From the NCBI GenBank assembly GCA_026417295.1, contig JAOADN010000010.1, positions 1 through 63,607 of the forward strand: a stretch of DNA of 63,607 nt, given 5' to 3'. How positions within the stretch are numbered: the first letter of the stretch is position 1; each line of letters starts with the position of its first letter. A program made the position numbers and the translations under genes. This DNA comes from Paracoccaceae bacterium (GTDB lineage: Bacteria; Pseudomonadota; Alphaproteobacteria; Rhodobacterales; Rhodobacteraceae). Under the pieces are notes generated by a model. That model was not told where the DNA came from and did not search any database. It saw nothing but the letters and a program-made list of their open reading frames with translations. This document shows, piece after piece, positions 1-11,847 of this stretch.

Positions 1-1
1 G

Positions 2-847
2 GCCCCGCCGGCGCCCGCGGCGAGCGACACCGAGCCGACGCTGCCGACGCCGCCCGTGGAGGTGCCGAGCGAGACGGTTCTTGCGACCGTGGCGCCGCGT
101 CCGCGCCCGACCGATGCCCCCCGCGTGGCGCCGACGCCGTCGGACACCCCCGCGCCCGACGCCGCCCCGGCCGAGACGGTGATCGAGGAGACGGCGCCGG
201 TCCCGGACGAGACGGTGACCGAGGCGCCGCAGGAAGAGGCCGCCCCGCCCGAGGCGACGACGCAGGTGGCGACGGAGGAGAACCTGGCCGAGGTGGCCGA
301 ATCCTCGGCGCCGGTCACCTCGCCGCGCCCGCGCGCACGGCCCGAGCGGCCCGCGCCGGCGCCCGAGCTGCAGCCCGAGGCGACGGCGGTGGCCGAGACG
401 CCCGCCCCCTCGGCCGCACCGGAGGCGGCGGACAAGGCGGCGGTCAACGACGCGCTGGCCGAGGCGCTGTCGGGGGCCGAGAGCGAGGCGCCGCAGGCCG
501 GCACGGGGCTTGCGGCCTCGGGGCCGCCGATGACGAGCGGCGAGAAGGATGCCCTTGTCGTCGCCGTCAAGCAGTGCTGGAACGTGGGCGCCCTGTCGAC
601 GGATGCGCTGAACACGACGGTGGTGATCGGGGTGACGATGGGGCGCGACGGGATGCCCGATGCCGGGTCGATCCGCCTGCTGTCGTCGCAGGGCGGCGAC
701 GAGACGGCGGCGCGGCAGGCCTTCGAGACCGGGCGCCGCGCCATCATCCGCTGTGCGCGCAACGGCTATCCGCTGCCGCCCGAGAAGTACGAGCAGTGGC
801 GCTCGATCGAGATCGAGTTCAACCCGAACAAGATGAGGATGCGATGA
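2..847 (+). CDS. tolA: TolA-like envelope protein (5' partial)
   Basis: The reading frame is open from the left edge, so the N-terminus (presumably the membrane anchor) lies outside the window. The visible part is a long Pro/Ala/Glu/Thr-rich linker of about 180 residues followed by a compact C-terminal domain beginning near '[18 protein letters not shown]', which resembles the TolA/TonB C-terminal domain that contacts TolB and colicin-type partners in the periplasm. The gene lies 73 bases upstream of tolB, the usual Tol-Pal order. The identity of the linker region cannot be tested by sequence alone; the C-terminal domain and the context are what support the call. Confidence 0.85.
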   Translation, partial: APPAPAASDTEPTLPTPPVEVPSETVLATVAPRPRPTDAPRVAPTPSDTPAPDAAPAETVIEETAPVPDETVTEAPQEEAAPPEATTQVATEENLAEVAESSAPVTSPRPRARPERPAPAPELQPEATAVAETPAPSAAPEAADKAAVNDALAEALSGAESEAPQAGTGLAASGPPMTSGEKDALVVAVKQCWNVGALSTDALNTTVVIGVTMGRDGMPDAGSIRLLSSQGGDETAARQAFETGRRAIIRCARNGYPLPPEKYEQWRSIEIEFNPNKMRMR

Positions 848-920
848 GCGCCGCCCTGACACCGGCCTCCGCCCGCGGCGGCCACGACATCGGACCCGTG
901 AGGAAGGGGGTACCCAGACG

Positions 921-2264
921 ATGCTGAAGAAGATCCTTCTTGCCACGGCCGCTGCCGCCCTCCTGCTGGCGATCGGCCTGAGGCTGTCGCCGGTGGTGGC
1001 GCAGGACGGCCCGCTGCGGATCGTCATCGAGGACGGGGTGATCGAGCCGGTGCCGATCGCCGTCGCCCCCTTCATCGCCGAGACGGGCGGGGCCGGGCAG
1101 GTCGCCGCCGACATCACGCGCGTGATCGCGGCCAACATGGTGGGCACGGGACTGTTCCGCGAGATCCCGCCGGAGGCCTATATCAGCCCGGTGACGAGTT
1201 TCGATGCACCCGTCGCCTATGCCGACTGGAAGGCCATCAACGCCCAGGCGCTGATCACGGGATCCGTGGCCGAGACGGGCGACGGCGGCATCGTCGTGAA
1301 GTTCCGCCTGTTCGACATCTTCGCCGGCCAGCCCCTGGGCGACGGGTTGCAGTTCAAGGGCGGCGCCGGCGACTGGCGGCGCATCGCCCACAAGGTCAGC
1401 GACCAGATCTACAGCCGGATCACCGGCGAGGGCGGCTATTTCGACAGCCAGGTCGTGCTGGTCAGCGAGAGCGGGCCGAAGGACGCGCGGCGCAAGGCGC
1501 TGGCCATCATGGACCAGGACGGCGCCAACTTCCGCTACCTGACGGATGACAGCACCATCGTGCTGGCCCCGCGCTTCTCGCCGGGGGGCAACCAGGTTCT
1601 CTACACGAGCTTCGAGACCGGCTTTCCGCAGATCAAGCTGCTCGACCTGCGGACGGGCGCGGCCCAGCCGCTGGCAAATCTCGACCAGGGCACGATGACC
1701 TTCGCCCCGCGCTTCTCGCCCGACGGCTCGACGGTCGTCTTCTCGCTGGAACAGGCGGGCAATACCGACCTCTACGCGATGGCGCTGGGCTCGGGGCAGA
1801 TGGTGCGGCTGACCGACGCGCCGTCGATCGAGACCGCCCCGTCCTTCTCGCCCGACGGCAGCCGGATCGTCTTCGAGAGCGACCGCTCGGGCACCCAGCA
1901 GCTCTACATCATGCCGGCGGGCGGCGGCGAGCCCACGCGCATCAGCTTCGGCGAGGGCCGCTACGGAACCCCGGTCTGGTCCCCGCGCGGCGACCTGATC
2001 GCCTTCACCAAGCAGAATGCCGGGCGCTTCCACATCGGCGTCATGCGCACCGACGGCAGCGAGGAGCGCCTGCTTACCGCCTCGTTCCTGGACGAGGGCC
2101 CGACCTGGGCGCCGAACGGGCGGGTGATCATGTTCACCCGCGAGACGGCCGGCGCCGGCGGCGCGGCGCAGGCCTATTCCGTGGACATCTCGGGCCGCAA
2201 CCTGCGCCGCGTGCCGACCGAGGGCGCGGCCTCGGACCCGTCCTGGGGCCCGCTCAGGCCCTGA
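921..2264 (+). CDS. tolB: Tol-Pal system periplasmic protein TolB
   Basis: This 447-residue protein has an N-terminal signal peptide (cleavage likely after the VVA near residue 27), an N-terminal alpha/beta domain, and a C-terminal six-bladed propeller made of repeated segments such as '[14 protein letters not shown]' and '[19 protein letters not shown]' from about residue 205. TolB links the inner-membrane TolQRA motor to the Pal lipoprotein and helps constrict the outer membrane during division. The length is normal. The ATG at 921 is followed immediately by the positively charged start of the signal peptide. It is followed by pal. Confidence 0.96.
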   Translation: MLKKILLATAAAALLLAIGLRLSPVVAQDGPLRIVIEDGVIEPVPIAVAPFIAETGGAGQVAADITRVIAANMVGTGLFREIPPEAYISPVTSFDAPVAYADWKAINAQALITGSVAETGDGGIVVKFRLFDIFAGQPLGDGLQFKGGAGDWRRIAHKVSDQIYSRITGEGGYFDSQVVLVSESGPKDARRKALAIMDQDGANFRYLTDDSTIVLAPRFSPGGNQVLYTSFETGFPQIKLLDLRTGAAQPLANLDQGTMTFAPRFSPDGSTVVFSLEQAGNTDLYAMALGSGQMVRLTDAPSIETAPSFSPDGSRIVFESDRSGTQQLYIMPAGGGEPTRISFGEGRYGTPVWSPRGDLIAFTKQNAGRFHIGVMRTDGSEERLLTASFLDEGPTWAPNGRVIMFTRETAGAGGAAQAYSVDISGRNLRRVPTEGAASDPSWGPLRP

Positions 2265-2427
2265 GGCGGGCGGCGGCGGGGGGGCGCCGGCGGCCGCGCG
2301 AGCGGCCGCGCACCCGGCCGCCGCAACCGGCCCACATGGCGCCGTTTCACGGCGTTTCCATCCGGCCCCCGGGATGGTATGGTGCGCCGGAGCAAGCAAC
2401 GAAAAACGTCAAGACAGGCGGAACCCC

Positions 2428-2946
2428 ATGACGAGAATTGCCACGATCCTGATGCTGTGCGGCGCGATGGCGCTTTCGGCCTGCAACAATCCCAACAAGT
2501 ACGGCAAGGGCGGGATCAACGACGACAGCTATCAGGGCGGGATCAACTCGGGCGCCCTGGGCGACCCGAACGATCCCAATTCGCCCGCCTACTTCGCCCA
2601 GACGATCGGCGACACTGTGCGCTTCGCGGTGGACCAGTCGACGCTGACGCCGGAGGCGCGCGCGGTGCTGACCCAGCAGGCGCAGTGGCTGAACAACCAT
2701 CCCAACGTCACCGCCGTCATCGAGGGCCATGCCGACGAGCAGGGCACGCGCGAATACAACCTTGCCCTGGGTGCGCGCCGGGCGAGCGCGGTGCAGCAGT
2801 TCCTGATCTCGCAGGGGGTCCTGGCCTCGCGCCTGCGCACGGTGTCCTACGGCAAGGAGCGGCCGCTGGCCGTCTGCTCGGACGAGGCCTGCTACGCGCA
2901 GAACCGGCGGGCGAAGACGGCCATCGCCATCGGCGCCGGCGCCTGA
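2428..2946 (+). CDS. pal: Peptidoglycan-associated lipoprotein Pal
   Basis: A 172-residue outer-membrane lipoprotein. The start at 2428 is chosen because it gives a clean lipoprotein signal ending in the lipobox LSAC with Cys19; upstream in-frame starts would put charged residues ahead of it. The C-terminal OmpA-like domain carries the peptidoglycan-binding segment 'AVIEGHADEQGTREYN'. Pal anchors the outer membrane to peptidoglycan and is pulled by the Tol motor at the division site. It sits between tolB and cpoB on the same strand and is probably cotranscribed with them. Confidence 0.95.
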   Translation: MTRIATILMLCGAMALSACNNPNKYGKGGINDDSYQGGINSGALGDPNDPNSPAYFAQTIGDTVRFAVDQSTLTPEARAVLTQQAQWLNNHPNVTAVIEGHADEQGTREYNLALGARRASAVQQFLISQGVLASRLRTVSYGKERPLAVCSDEACYAQNRRAKTAIAIGAGA

Positions 2947-2954
2947 GGACGGCG

Positions 2955-3806
2955 ATGTTCCGGCGTCCGGCCATTGCCATCCTTCTGGGGCTTGCCCTGG
3001 CCGCCCCGCCCTGCGGTGCGTCGCTGGCCGAGGACCGGGCGGCGACGCTGGCCGCCATCCGCAGCGAGCTTGCAGCCCTGGCCGACCAGCTTCAGGCGCT
3101 GCGCGCCGAACTTGTCAACGGCGGGCGGGCCGCGATGGACAAGGCGGGCGGCGCCTCGGCGCTGGAGCGGATGGACGCGATGGAAGCCGCACTGACGCGG
3201 CTGACCGCGCAGACCGAGGCCCTGCAGGGCCGCATCAACGCCATCGTCGCGGACGGGACCAACCGCATCGGCGACCTGGAATTCCGGCTCTGCGAGCTGG
3301 AGAAGGGCTGCGATCCGTCGAACCTGCCGATCACCGCCGCGCTCGGGGGCGGCAGCACGGCCCCGGCGGTGACGGCCCCCGCGCCCGATCCGCAGGCCGG
3401 CACGGTCAAGCAGCCCGAACTGGCCGTCGCCGAACAGGCCGATTTCGACCGCGCGAAGGCGGCGCTGGACGGCGGCGACTTCCGCGCTGCGGCCGACGGC
3501 TTCGCCGCCTTTGCCCAGACCTACACGGGCGGCCCCCTGACCGGCGAGGCGCTGTTCCTGCGCGGCGAGGCGCTGACCCAGCTGGGCGAGACGAGCCAGG
3601 CGGCCCGCGCCTATCTGGATGCCTTCTCGGGCCAGCCCGAGGGGCCGCGCGCGCCCGTGGCGCTGCTGCGGCTGGGCACCTCGCTGGCCGCGCTGGGCCA
3701 GAACCAGGAAGCCTGCGCGACGCTGGGGCAGGTCGGCGTGCGCTATCCGGCGGCGCCCGAGGCGGCCGAGGCGCGCACGGCGATGCAGACGCTCGGCTGC
3801 CAGTGA
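2955..3806 (+). CDS. cpoB: Cell division coordinator CpoB (YbgF)
   Basis: A 283-residue periplasmic protein with a signal peptide (residues about 1-25), a coiled-coil segment (about 28-110), a Pro/Ala linker, and a C-terminal tetratricopeptide domain beginning near 'ADFDRAKAALDGGDFRAA'. CpoB coordinates peptidoglycan synthesis with outer-membrane constriction by the Tol system. The ATG at 2955 lies 8 bases after the pal stop. The 3' end overlaps tilS in a GTGA arrangement, suggesting translational coupling. Domain order and position in the tol cluster make the call secure. Confidence 0.92.
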   Translation: MFRRPAIAILLGLALAAPPCGASLAEDRAATLAAIRSELAALADQLQALRAELVNGGRAAMDKAGGASALERMDAMEAALTRLTAQTEALQGRINAIVADGTNRIGDLEFRLCELEKGCDPSNLPITAALGGGSTAPAVTAPAPDPQAGTVKQPELAVAEQADFDRAKAALDGGDFRAAADGFAAFAQTYTGGPLTGEALFLRGEALTQLGETSQAARAYLDAFSGQPEGPRAPVALLRLGTSLAALGQNQEACATLGQVGVRYPAAPEAAEARTAMQTLGCQ

Positions 3807-5047
3807 CGGCTGCGGCGCTGGCGCGGCTGGTCCGGGACGGGCTTGCCGGCCACGCGGACGGAACGATCGGCGTCGCCGTCTCGGGCGGAGGAGACTCGAC
3901 GGCCCTGCTGATCCTGCTGGATGACTGGCGGCGCGAGGGCGGGCCCGGGCTTGCGGCGGTGACGGTCGATCACGGGCTGCGCCCCGAGGCGGCGGCCGAG
4001 GCGGCCGGCGTGGCCCAGCTCTGCGCGCGCCTGGGCGTGCCGCACGACATCCTGCGCTGGCACTGGGACGGGCAGGGCAACCTGCCGGATGCCGCACGGC
4101 GGGGGCGAAGGGACCTGATCGCCGGCTGGGCCAGAGAGCGCGGGATCGCCAGCGTGGCGCTGGCCCACACGGCGGACGATCAGGCCGAGACGGTGCTGAT
4201 GCGGCTGGCGCGCGGATCGGGCGTGGACGGGCTGTCGGCCATGGCCGCGGCGCGCCGGGCCGGGGGGATCGTCTGGCTGCGCCCGCTGCTTGCCGCGCGG
4301 CGGGCCGTGCTGCGGCGGTTCCTGGCGGATCGCGGCGCGGGCTGGGCCGAGGATCCGACGAACGACGATCCGGCCTATGACCGGGTGAAGGCGCGGGCGA
4401 TGCTGGAGGCGCTGGCCCCCCTGGGCGTGACGGTCGAGGGCCTGTGTGCGACGGCCGGCTGGATGCGCCTGGCGCGCGAGGTTCTGGAAGGCGCGGCGGC
4501 GGACCTGGCGCGCCGGGCCGTCCGGGCCGACCGGGGTGACGTGCTGATCGCCCGCGACGACCTTCTGGCGGCGCCCGCCGAGACGCGCCAGCGGCTGATG
4601 GCGGGGATGCTGATGTGGGTCGCGGGCCTGGCCTACCGCCCGCGGCACGAGGCGCTGGAACGCCTGATGCGCGCCGTCGCAGCCGGGCGGGCGGCGACGC
4701 TGGCGGGCTGTCACGTCGCGGTCGCGCGCGGGCAGGTGCGGCTGACGCGCGAGGCGCGGGCGGTCGAGGGCCTGGTGGCGCCGCCCGGCATCCCCTGGGA
4801 CGGGCGATGGGTGCTTTGCGGCCCCTTCGCCGCGGGGATGGAGGTCCGCGCCCTGGGTGCGGCGGGGCTGGCCGCCTGCCCGGACTGGCGGGCCTCGGGC
4901 CTGCCGCGCCGGTCGCTCCTGGCCTCGCCCGCGGTCTGGCAGGGGGCGCGCCTTGTCGCCGCGCCGCTGGCCGGGCATGGCCGCGGCTGGACGGCGGAAC
5001 TCGGCCCGGGGCGGGACGACCCGATCACATCTCTTGTGACGCATTGA
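3803..5047 (+). CDS. tilS: tRNA(Ile)-lysidine synthase TilS
   Basis: This enzyme ligates lysine to C34 of the tRNA(Ile) with a CAU anticodon so that it reads AUA. The N-terminal ATP-pyrophosphatase signature SGGGDSTAL is at about residues 27-35, and the 'LAHTADDQAETVLMRLARG' motif typical of TilS follows. The start is a GTG at 3803 overlapping the cpoB stop by four bases (GTGA). The 414-residue length fits the family. Linkage to ftsH downstream is common in bacteria. Confidence 0.93.
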   Translation: MTAAALARLVRDGLAGHADGTIGVAVSGGGDSTALLILLDDWRREGGPGLAAVTVDHGLRPEAAAEAAGVAQLCARLGVPHDILRWHWDGQGNLPDAARRGRRDLIAGWARERGIASVALAHTADDQAETVLMRLARGSGVDGLSAMAAARRAGGIVWLRPLLAARRAVLRRFLADRGAGWAEDPTNDDPAYDRVKARAMLEALAPLGVTVEGLCATAGWMRLAREVLEGAAADLARRAVRADRGDVLIARDDLLAAPAETRQRLMAGMLMWVAGLAYRPRHEALERLMRAVAAGRAATLAGCHVAVARGQVRLTREARAVEGLVAPPGIPWDGRWVLCGPFAAGMEVRALGAAGLAACPDWRASGLPRRSLLASPAVWQGARLVAAPLAGHGRGWTAELGPGRDDPITSLVTH

Positions 5048-5116
5048 ACGCGCTCTGCTAATGTCTATGTTCACGGGGCGGTGGGGCCGGGGGTCCCGAC
5101 GACACGGGAGTGTTTC

Positions 5117-7021
<1,905 letters not shown>

Positions 7022-7050
7022 GGAGCAGGGGGGGCGGCTTTTCAAGCGGG

Positions 7051-7085
7051 CGGGCGGCGGCTAGGCTGGCCGCCCGTTTCCCTTT
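7051..7085 (+). terminator. Probable intrinsic terminator after ftsH
   Basis: An 8-bp GC stem (7051-7058 with 7069-7076) with a 10-base loop is followed by TTTCCCTTT. It sits 30 bases after the ftsH stop and just before the MOSC gene. Confidence 0.6.
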
Positions 7086-7100
7086 GAGGAGCCTGCCGCG

Positions 7101-7772
7101 ATGCCGACCCTCATGCCCGCCGCCGTTGAGGGCGAGATCCTCTGGCTGGGCCGCGTGACGCGGCCGGTCGGTCCCGACCTCATCGTGCACGGCGCGCCCG
7201 TGGCGGAGATGCCGGTGACGCTTGCGGGGTTCTCCGCCGAGATCCATGCCGGGCTGACCCGCCCCTCCTGCACGCGGGTGCGCGACCTTCACCCCGTCGG
7301 CACCGAGATCCGCAACGTCCGGCAACTGACCGTGGTCTCGGCCGAGGAGCTTGAGGCGATCGCCGCCGCGCTGGGGCTCGAGGCCGTGGATCCCGGCTGG
7401 CTGGGCGCCAGCATGGTGGTGCGCGGCATCCCCGACTTCACGCATGTGCCGCCTTCGTCGCGCCTGCAGAACGCCACCGGCGCGACGATCGTCGTGGACA
7501 TGGAGAACCGCCCCTGCACCCAGGTCGCCAGGACGATCGAGACCGGCCGGCCGGGCCACGGCAAGGCCTTCAAGGCGGCAGCCGAAGGCCGGCGGGGCGT
7601 CACCGCATGGGTCGAGCGCGAGGGCGTGTTCCGCATCGGCGACCGGCTGCGCCTGTTCGTGCCCGCCCAGCGCGCCTGGGCCGGCGCCGGCCGGCCCGCG
7701 GCAGCGGCGGAGACGGCGGCGGCGACTGCGGCGACTGCGGCGACTGCGGCGGCGACTGCGGCGGCCGGATAG
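7101..7772 (+). CDS. MOSC domain protein
   Basis: A 223-residue protein resembling stand-alone MOSC (molybdenum cofactor sulfurase C-terminal) proteins. Segments such as 'EIRNVRQLTVVSAEELEAI' and 'ENRPCTQVARTIE', with its conserved cysteine, are typical of this fold, which is associated with sulfur handling on metal centres. The substrate is unknown. The last 25 or so residues form a low-complexity Ala/Thr tail encoded by a 9-bp tandem repeat. It lies between ftsH and fhs on the same strand with no close partner, so the context gives no functional hint. Confidence 0.75.
   Translation: MPTLMPAAVEGEILWLGRVTRPVGPDLIVHGAPVAEMPVTLAGFSAEIHAGLTRPSCTRVRDLHPVGTEIRNVRQLTVVSAEELEAIAAALGLEAVDPGWLGASMVVRGIPDFTHVPPSSRLQNATGATIVVDMENRPCTQVARTIETGRPGHGKAFKAAAEGRRGVTAWVEREGVFRIGDRLRLFVPAQRAWAGAGRPAAAAETAAATAATAATAAATAAAG
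7719..7764 (+). repeat. 9-bp tandem repeat in the MOSC gene 3' end
   Basis: The unit CGACTGCGG occurs three times in a row and again after a 3-bp insertion. It encodes the Ala/Thr tail of the MOSC protein and, being 9 bp long, changes in copy number would keep the frame. Confidence 0.8.
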
Positions 7773-7947
7773 AATATTAATTCCATTTCCTGACGAAACG
7801 GCGTAGACGATCCGTGCCTGTCGCGGCCTCGGCGGTTCTGGCGATTCCGACCGGGAAATGTCGGAAACCTTCGTTTCGATGCCGGGCGCGGCGGCTATAG
7901 CCGGGGCCGGACGGGCGCCCCGCGCGTCCAGAGGGAGACAGGTGGAA

Positions 7948-9624
7948 ATGGCCGTCAAGTCCGATATCGAGATCGCCCGCGAGGCGAAGAAGAAGCCGAT
8001 CATGGAGATCGGGGCGAAGCTGGGCATCCCGGCGGAGCACCTGCTGCCCTATGGCCACGACAAGGCGAAGGTGAGCCAGGACTTCATCGCCTCGCTCGCC
8101 GACCGCCCGGACGGCAAGCTGATCCTTGTCACAGCGATCAACCCCACGCCCGCCGGCGAGGGCAAGACGACGACCACGGTCGGCCTTGGCGACGGGCTGA
8201 ACCGGATCGGCCGCAAGGCCGTGGTCTGCATCCGCGAGGCCTCGCTTGGCCCGAACTTCGGGATGAAGGGCGGGGCCGCGGGGGGCGGTTACGCGCAGGT
8301 CGTGCCGATGGAGGACATGAACCTTCACTTCACCGGCGACTTCCACGCGATCACCAGCGCCCACAACCTGCTTGCCGCGATGATCGACAACCACATCTAC
8401 TGGGGCAACGCGCTTGACATCGACCAGCGCCGCATCGTCTGGCGCCGCGTCATGGACATGAACGACCGGGCGCTGCGCGACATCGTCGTCTCGCTGGGCG
8501 GGGTGGCGAACGGATTCCCGCGCCAGACCGGGTTCGACATCACCGTGGCCTCGGAAGTGATGGCGATCCTCTGCCTGTCGCGGGACCTTGCCGACCTGCA
8601 GAAGCGGCTGGGCGACATCGTGGTCGCCTACCGCCGCGACAGGAGCCCGGTCTACTGCCGCGACCTGAAGGCCGACGGGGCGATGACCGTGCTGCTCAAG
8701 GACGCGATGCAGCCGAACCTGGTGCAGACGCTGGAGAACAACCCCGCCTTCGTCCATGGCGGGCCCTTCGCCAACATCGCCCATGGCTGCAACTCCGTCA
8801 TCGCCACGAGGACCGCGCTGAAGCTTGGCGAGTTCGTCGTCACCGAGGCGGGGTTCGGGGCCGACCTCGGCGCCGAGAAGTTCTTCGACATCAAGTGCCG
8901 CAAGGCGGGGCTGAAGCCTGCGGCGGCGGTGATCGTGGCCACGGTGCGCGCGATGAAGATGAACGGCGGCGTGGCCAAGGCCGATCTCGGGGCCGAGAAC
9001 GTGGACGCCGTGAGGAAGGGCTGCCCGAACCTCGGCCGGCACATCGCCAACGTGAAATCCTTCGGCGTGCCGGTCGTGGTGGCGATCAACCACTTCCACA
9101 GCGATACCGAGGCCGAGATCGCGGCGGTGAAGGCCTATGTCGCCGAGCAGGGGGCCGAGGCGATCCTCTGCCGGCACTGGGCGCAGGGCTCGGCCGGGAT
9201 CGAGGACCTGGCGCGCAAGGTGGTGCAGCTGGCCGAGGGCGGCGCGTCGCATTTCGCGCCGATCTATCCCGACGAGATGCCGCTTTTCCAGAAGATCGAG
9301 ACCATCGCCAAGCGCATCTACCATGCCGACGAGGTGCTGGCCGACAAGTCGATCCGCGACCAGCTGAAGGCCTGGGAGGCGGCCGGCTACGGGCATTTCC
9401 CGATCTGCATGGCCAAGACGCAGTATTCCTTCTCGACCGACCCGAACCTGCGCGGCGCCCCCACCGGGCACTCGGTGCCGGTACGCGAGGTGCGCCTGTC
9501 GGCGGGGGCGGGCTTTGTCGTCGTCATCTGCGGCGAGATCATGACGATGCCCGGCCTGCCCAGCGTGCCGGCGGCCGAAACCATCCGCATCGGCGAGAGC
9601 GGCTTCGTCGAGGGCCTGTTCTGA
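7948..9624 (+). CDS. fhs: Formate-tetrahydrofolate ligase
   Basis: This enzyme makes 10-formyltetrahydrofolate from formate, ATP and tetrahydrofolate, feeding purine and formyl-methionine synthesis or the serine cycle. The P-loop-like segment [11 protein letters not shown] is at residues 67-77. The ATG at 7948 is preceded by GAGGGAGACAGGTGG and gives the standard N-terminus [18 protein letters not shown] and a length of 558 residues. Together with the downstream folD it provides a formate-to-methylene-THF route. Confidence 0.97.
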   Translation: MAVKSDIEIAREAKKKPIMEIGAKLGIPAEHLLPYGHDKAKVSQDFIASLADRPDGKLILVTAINPTPAGEGKTTTTVGLGDGLNRIGRKAVVCIREASLGPNFGMKGGAAGGGYAQVVPMEDMNLHFTGDFHAITSAHNLLAAMIDNHIYWGNALDIDQRRIVWRRVMDMNDRALRDIVVSLGGVANGFPRQTGFDITVASEVMAILCLSRDLADLQKRLGDIVVAYRRDRSPVYCRDLKADGAMTVLLKDAMQPNLVQTLENNPAFVHGGPFANIAHGCNSVIATRTALKLGEFVVTEAGFGADLGAEKFFDIKCRKAGLKPAAAVIVATVRAMKMNGGVAKADLGAENVDAVRKGCPNLGRHIANVKSFGVPVVVAINHFHSDTEAEIAAVKAYVAEQGAEAILCRHWAQGSAGIEDLARKVVQLAEGGASHFAPIYPDEMPLFQKIETIAKRIYHADEVLADKSIRDQLKAWEAAGYGHFPICMAKTQYSFSTDPNLRGAPTGHSVPVREVRLSAGAGFVVVICGEIMTMPGLPSVPAAETIRIGESGFVEGLF

Positions 9625-9630
9625 CGCGGG

Positions 9631-9674
9631 CCGGGGAGGCTTCGCGCCTCCCCGGACCCCTCCGCGGAGTATTT
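9631..9674 (+). repeat. GC hairpin plus GGAGTATTT repeat, copy 1
   Basis: A 10-bp stem (9631-9640 with 9646-9655, loop TTCGC) directly follows the fhs stop and may terminate transcription. It is followed by an ACCCCTCCGCGGAGTATTT segment. A matching hairpin-plus-GGAGTATTT arrangement is at 51681-51716. Confidence 0.7.
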
Positions 9675-9752
9675 GGCCAGGGTGAGGAGGGGCGGGCTTT
9701 TCAAGCCCGGCGCCCTGACCTAAAGCGGAGCGGTCCGGACCGGAGAGGAAGG

Positions 9753-10073
9753 ATGAAGGCCCCGAAGGACTGCATGACGATGGCCGAGCTGCGCGCCGAG
9801 ATCGACCGCGTCGACGAGGAACTGGTGGCGCGCTTCGCCGAGCGTGCGACCTATATCGACCGGGCGGTCGAGCTGAAGGCGGGGCTGGACCTGCCGGCGC
9901 GGATCGAGGCGCGGGTCGAGGAGGTCGTGCGGAACGTCCGGCGCCACGCGGTGGCCCACAACATCCCGCCCGACCTGGTGGAGAAGCTGTGGCGGCGGCT
10001 CATCGACTGGTCGATCGCGCGTGAGGAAGCGTCGCTCGGCCCGGACAACCTGAGGAAGGACCACGAGGAATGA
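9753..10073 (+). CDS. Chorismate mutase-like protein (AroQ/PchB type)
   Basis: A 106-residue all-helical protein. The N-terminal helix '[19 protein letters not shown]' and the following '[14 protein letters not shown]' carry the Arg/Lys pattern of type II chorismate mutases, and the C-terminal helix '[14 protein letters not shown]' ends in the usual way. It could be a chorismate mutase or a PchB-like isochorismate-pyruvate lyase; sequence alone does not decide. Its 3' end overlaps folD in an ATGA arrangement, so it is translationally coupled to folate rather than aromatic amino acid genes. Confidence 0.85.
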   Translation: MKAPKDCMTMAELRAEIDRVDEELVARFAERATYIDRAVELKAGLDLPARIEARVEEVVRNVRRHAVAHNIPPDLVEKLWRRLIDWSIAREEASLGPDNLRKDHEE

Positions 10074-10960
10074 CGGCGAGGATCATCGACGGGAAGGCCT
10101 TTGCGGGCAGGGTCCGCGCGCAGGTGGCCGAACATGTGGAGCGGCTGAAGCGCGACCACGGGCTGACCCCGGGCCTTGCCGTGGTGCTGGTGGGCGAGGA
10201 TCCGGCGAGCGAGGTCTATGTCCGCAACAAGGGGCGCCAGACCGTCGAGGCGGGCATGGCGAGCTTCGAGCACAAGCTGCCGGCCGACACGTCCGAGGCG
10301 GACCTTCTGGCGCTGGTCCGGCGGCTGAACGCCGACCCCGCGGTGCACGGGATCCTCGTGCAGCTGCCGCTGCCGAAGCATCTGGACGCGGAGCTGGTCA
10401 TCAACGCGATCGACCCGGCGAAGGACGTGGACGGCTTCCACATCTCGAATGTCGGGCTGCTGGCGACCGGGCAGAAGGGGATGGTGCCCTGCACACCGCT
10501 CGGCTGCCTGATGATGCTGCGCGACCTGCACGGCAGCCTGTCGGGGATGAACGCCGTCGTCGTCGGCCGGTCGAACATCGTCGGCAAGCCGATGGCGCAG
10601 CTGCTGCTGGGCGACAGCTGCACGGTGACGATCGCGCATTCGCGCACGCGGGACCTTGCTGCGGTCTGCCGCGGCGCCGACATCCTGGTCGCCGCCGTCG
10701 GCCGGCCCGAGATGATTCACGGCGACTGGGTGCGGCCGGGGGCCACGGTGATCGACGTGGGCATCAACCGGGTGGAGCGCGACGGGGCGGCGCGGCTGGT
10801 GGGCGACGTGCATTTCGCCAGCGCGGCCGCGGTCGCAGGCGCGATCACGCCGGTGCCGGGGGGCGTGGGGCCGATGACGATCGCCTGCCTTCTGGCCAAC
10901 ACGCTGACGGCCGCCTGCCGGGCGCAGGGGCTGACAGAGCCGAAGGGCCTGACGGCCTGA
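10070..10960 (+). CDS. folD: Methylene-THF dehydrogenase/cyclohydrolase FolD
   Basis: A bifunctional 296-residue enzyme that interconverts methylene-, methenyl- and 10-formyl-tetrahydrofolate with NADP. The signatures '[14 protein letters not shown]', '[15 protein letters not shown]' (dinucleotide-binding region) and '[11 protein letters not shown]' near the C-terminus are all intact. The start overlaps the stop of the chorismate mutase-like gene (ATGA). With fhs upstream it completes formate assimilation into the folate pool. Confidence 0.97.
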   Translation: MTARIIDGKAFAGRVRAQVAEHVERLKRDHGLTPGLAVVLVGEDPASEVYVRNKGRQTVEAGMASFEHKLPADTSEADLLALVRRLNADPAVHGILVQLPLPKHLDAELVINAIDPAKDVDGFHISNVGLLATGQKGMVPCTPLGCLMMLRDLHGSLSGMNAVVVGRSNIVGKPMAQLLLGDSCTVTIAHSRTRDLAAVCRGADILVAAVGRPEMIHGDWVRPGATVIDVGINRVERDGAARLVGDVHFASAAAVAGAITPVPGGVGPMTIACLLANTLTAACRAQGLTEPKGLTA

Positions 10961-11079
10961 GCCCGGGGGCGGCCGGGCGCACGCCCGCCGAGCCGCGGAG
11001 GACATGAGGGAAAGCTGTTGTCCGGGCGCGTTCAAAGCGCTATGGGTCGGGCAATGTGACAGTGTTCGATGTAGCTTGA

Positions 11080-11847
11080 ATGTCCGCTCTGGGTGTGGCG
11101 CTTCGCCAGGCATTCATCTCGCCGGCCCCCTGGCTGTCCTGGCTTTCCCTCACGCTCGCCCTTGGAGTCCTGGCCCCGTTCGGCACCGACGTGAGCTGCA
11201 CGCCGCTGCAGCGTCTCTACTGCTTCGCCGCGCCGGTCGGGCTTGCGCTTCTGTGGGGCGTCACGGCGAGGGTACTTGTCCAGCATTGCTGCCCGCGCCT
11301 CGGCTACTGGGAGGCGGCGCTGGCGGTCATCGCGGTCTCATGCGTGCTGCTGCCGGGGCCGCTGGTCTGGCTGACCCCGCACATCACGCTGATCCCGCGG
11401 CAGGACCTGCCAGGCTACGGCGAGGCCGCCCTGCTGACGGCGGTGCTGGGCATCGGCGCGGCGGCGGTGCGCTGGTCGCTGACACCGGGCGCGCGCGAGG
11501 CGGGCCGGGAGGCGGCAGCGGAATCGGGGCCGAAGGTTCCGCGCCTTGTCGAACGGCTGTCGCCCGAGCTGCGCGGGCGGGTCCTGCGGGTCAGGGGGCG
11601 CAACCATTACGTCGAGGTCCTGACCGAGCGCGGCGAGGCACGCATCCTGCTGAGACTGTCGGATGCGATCGCCGAACTCGACGGAAGCGACGGGTTGCAG
11701 GTGCACCGGTCGCACTGGGTGGCCGCCGCGGCGGTCGTGGGATCGCAGAAGGTCGGCCCCAAGCACGAACTGCTGCTGAAGGACGGCTCGCGCGTGCCGG
11801 TGAGCCGCAACTATGTCGAGGCGGTGGCGGCCCGCGGGCTGCTCTGA
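11080..11847 (+). CDS. Membrane-anchored LytTR transcriptional regulator
   Basis: A 255-residue protein with about four predicted membrane segments in residues 15-135, followed by a LytTR DNA-binding domain (about 155-250) with the segments 'GRVLRVRGRNHYVEVLTERG' and 'GLQVHRSHWVAAAAV'. Such proteins are membrane-tethered regulators, sometimes paired with an inhibitor partner; none is seen here. No clear ribosome binding site precedes the ATG. The 3' end overlaps pdeM on the opposite strand by 37 bp. Confidence 0.8.
   Translation: MSALGVALRQAFISPAPWLSWLSLTLALGVLAPFGTDVSCTPLQRLYCFAAPVGLALLWGVTARVLVQHCCPRLGYWEAALAVIAVSCVLLPGPLVWLTPHITLIPRQDLPGYGEAALLTAVLGIGAAAVRWSLTPGAREAGREAAAESGPKVPRLVERLSPELRGRVLRVRGRNHYVEVLTERGEARILLRLSDAIAELDGSDGLQVHRSHWVAAAAVVGSQKVGPKHELLLKDGSRVPVSRNYVEAVAARGLL

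Noticed and set aside
5081-5116. Upstream GTG start for ftsH
   Set aside because: It adds 12 residues not typical of FtsH, while the TTG at 5117 has a well-placed GGGAG.
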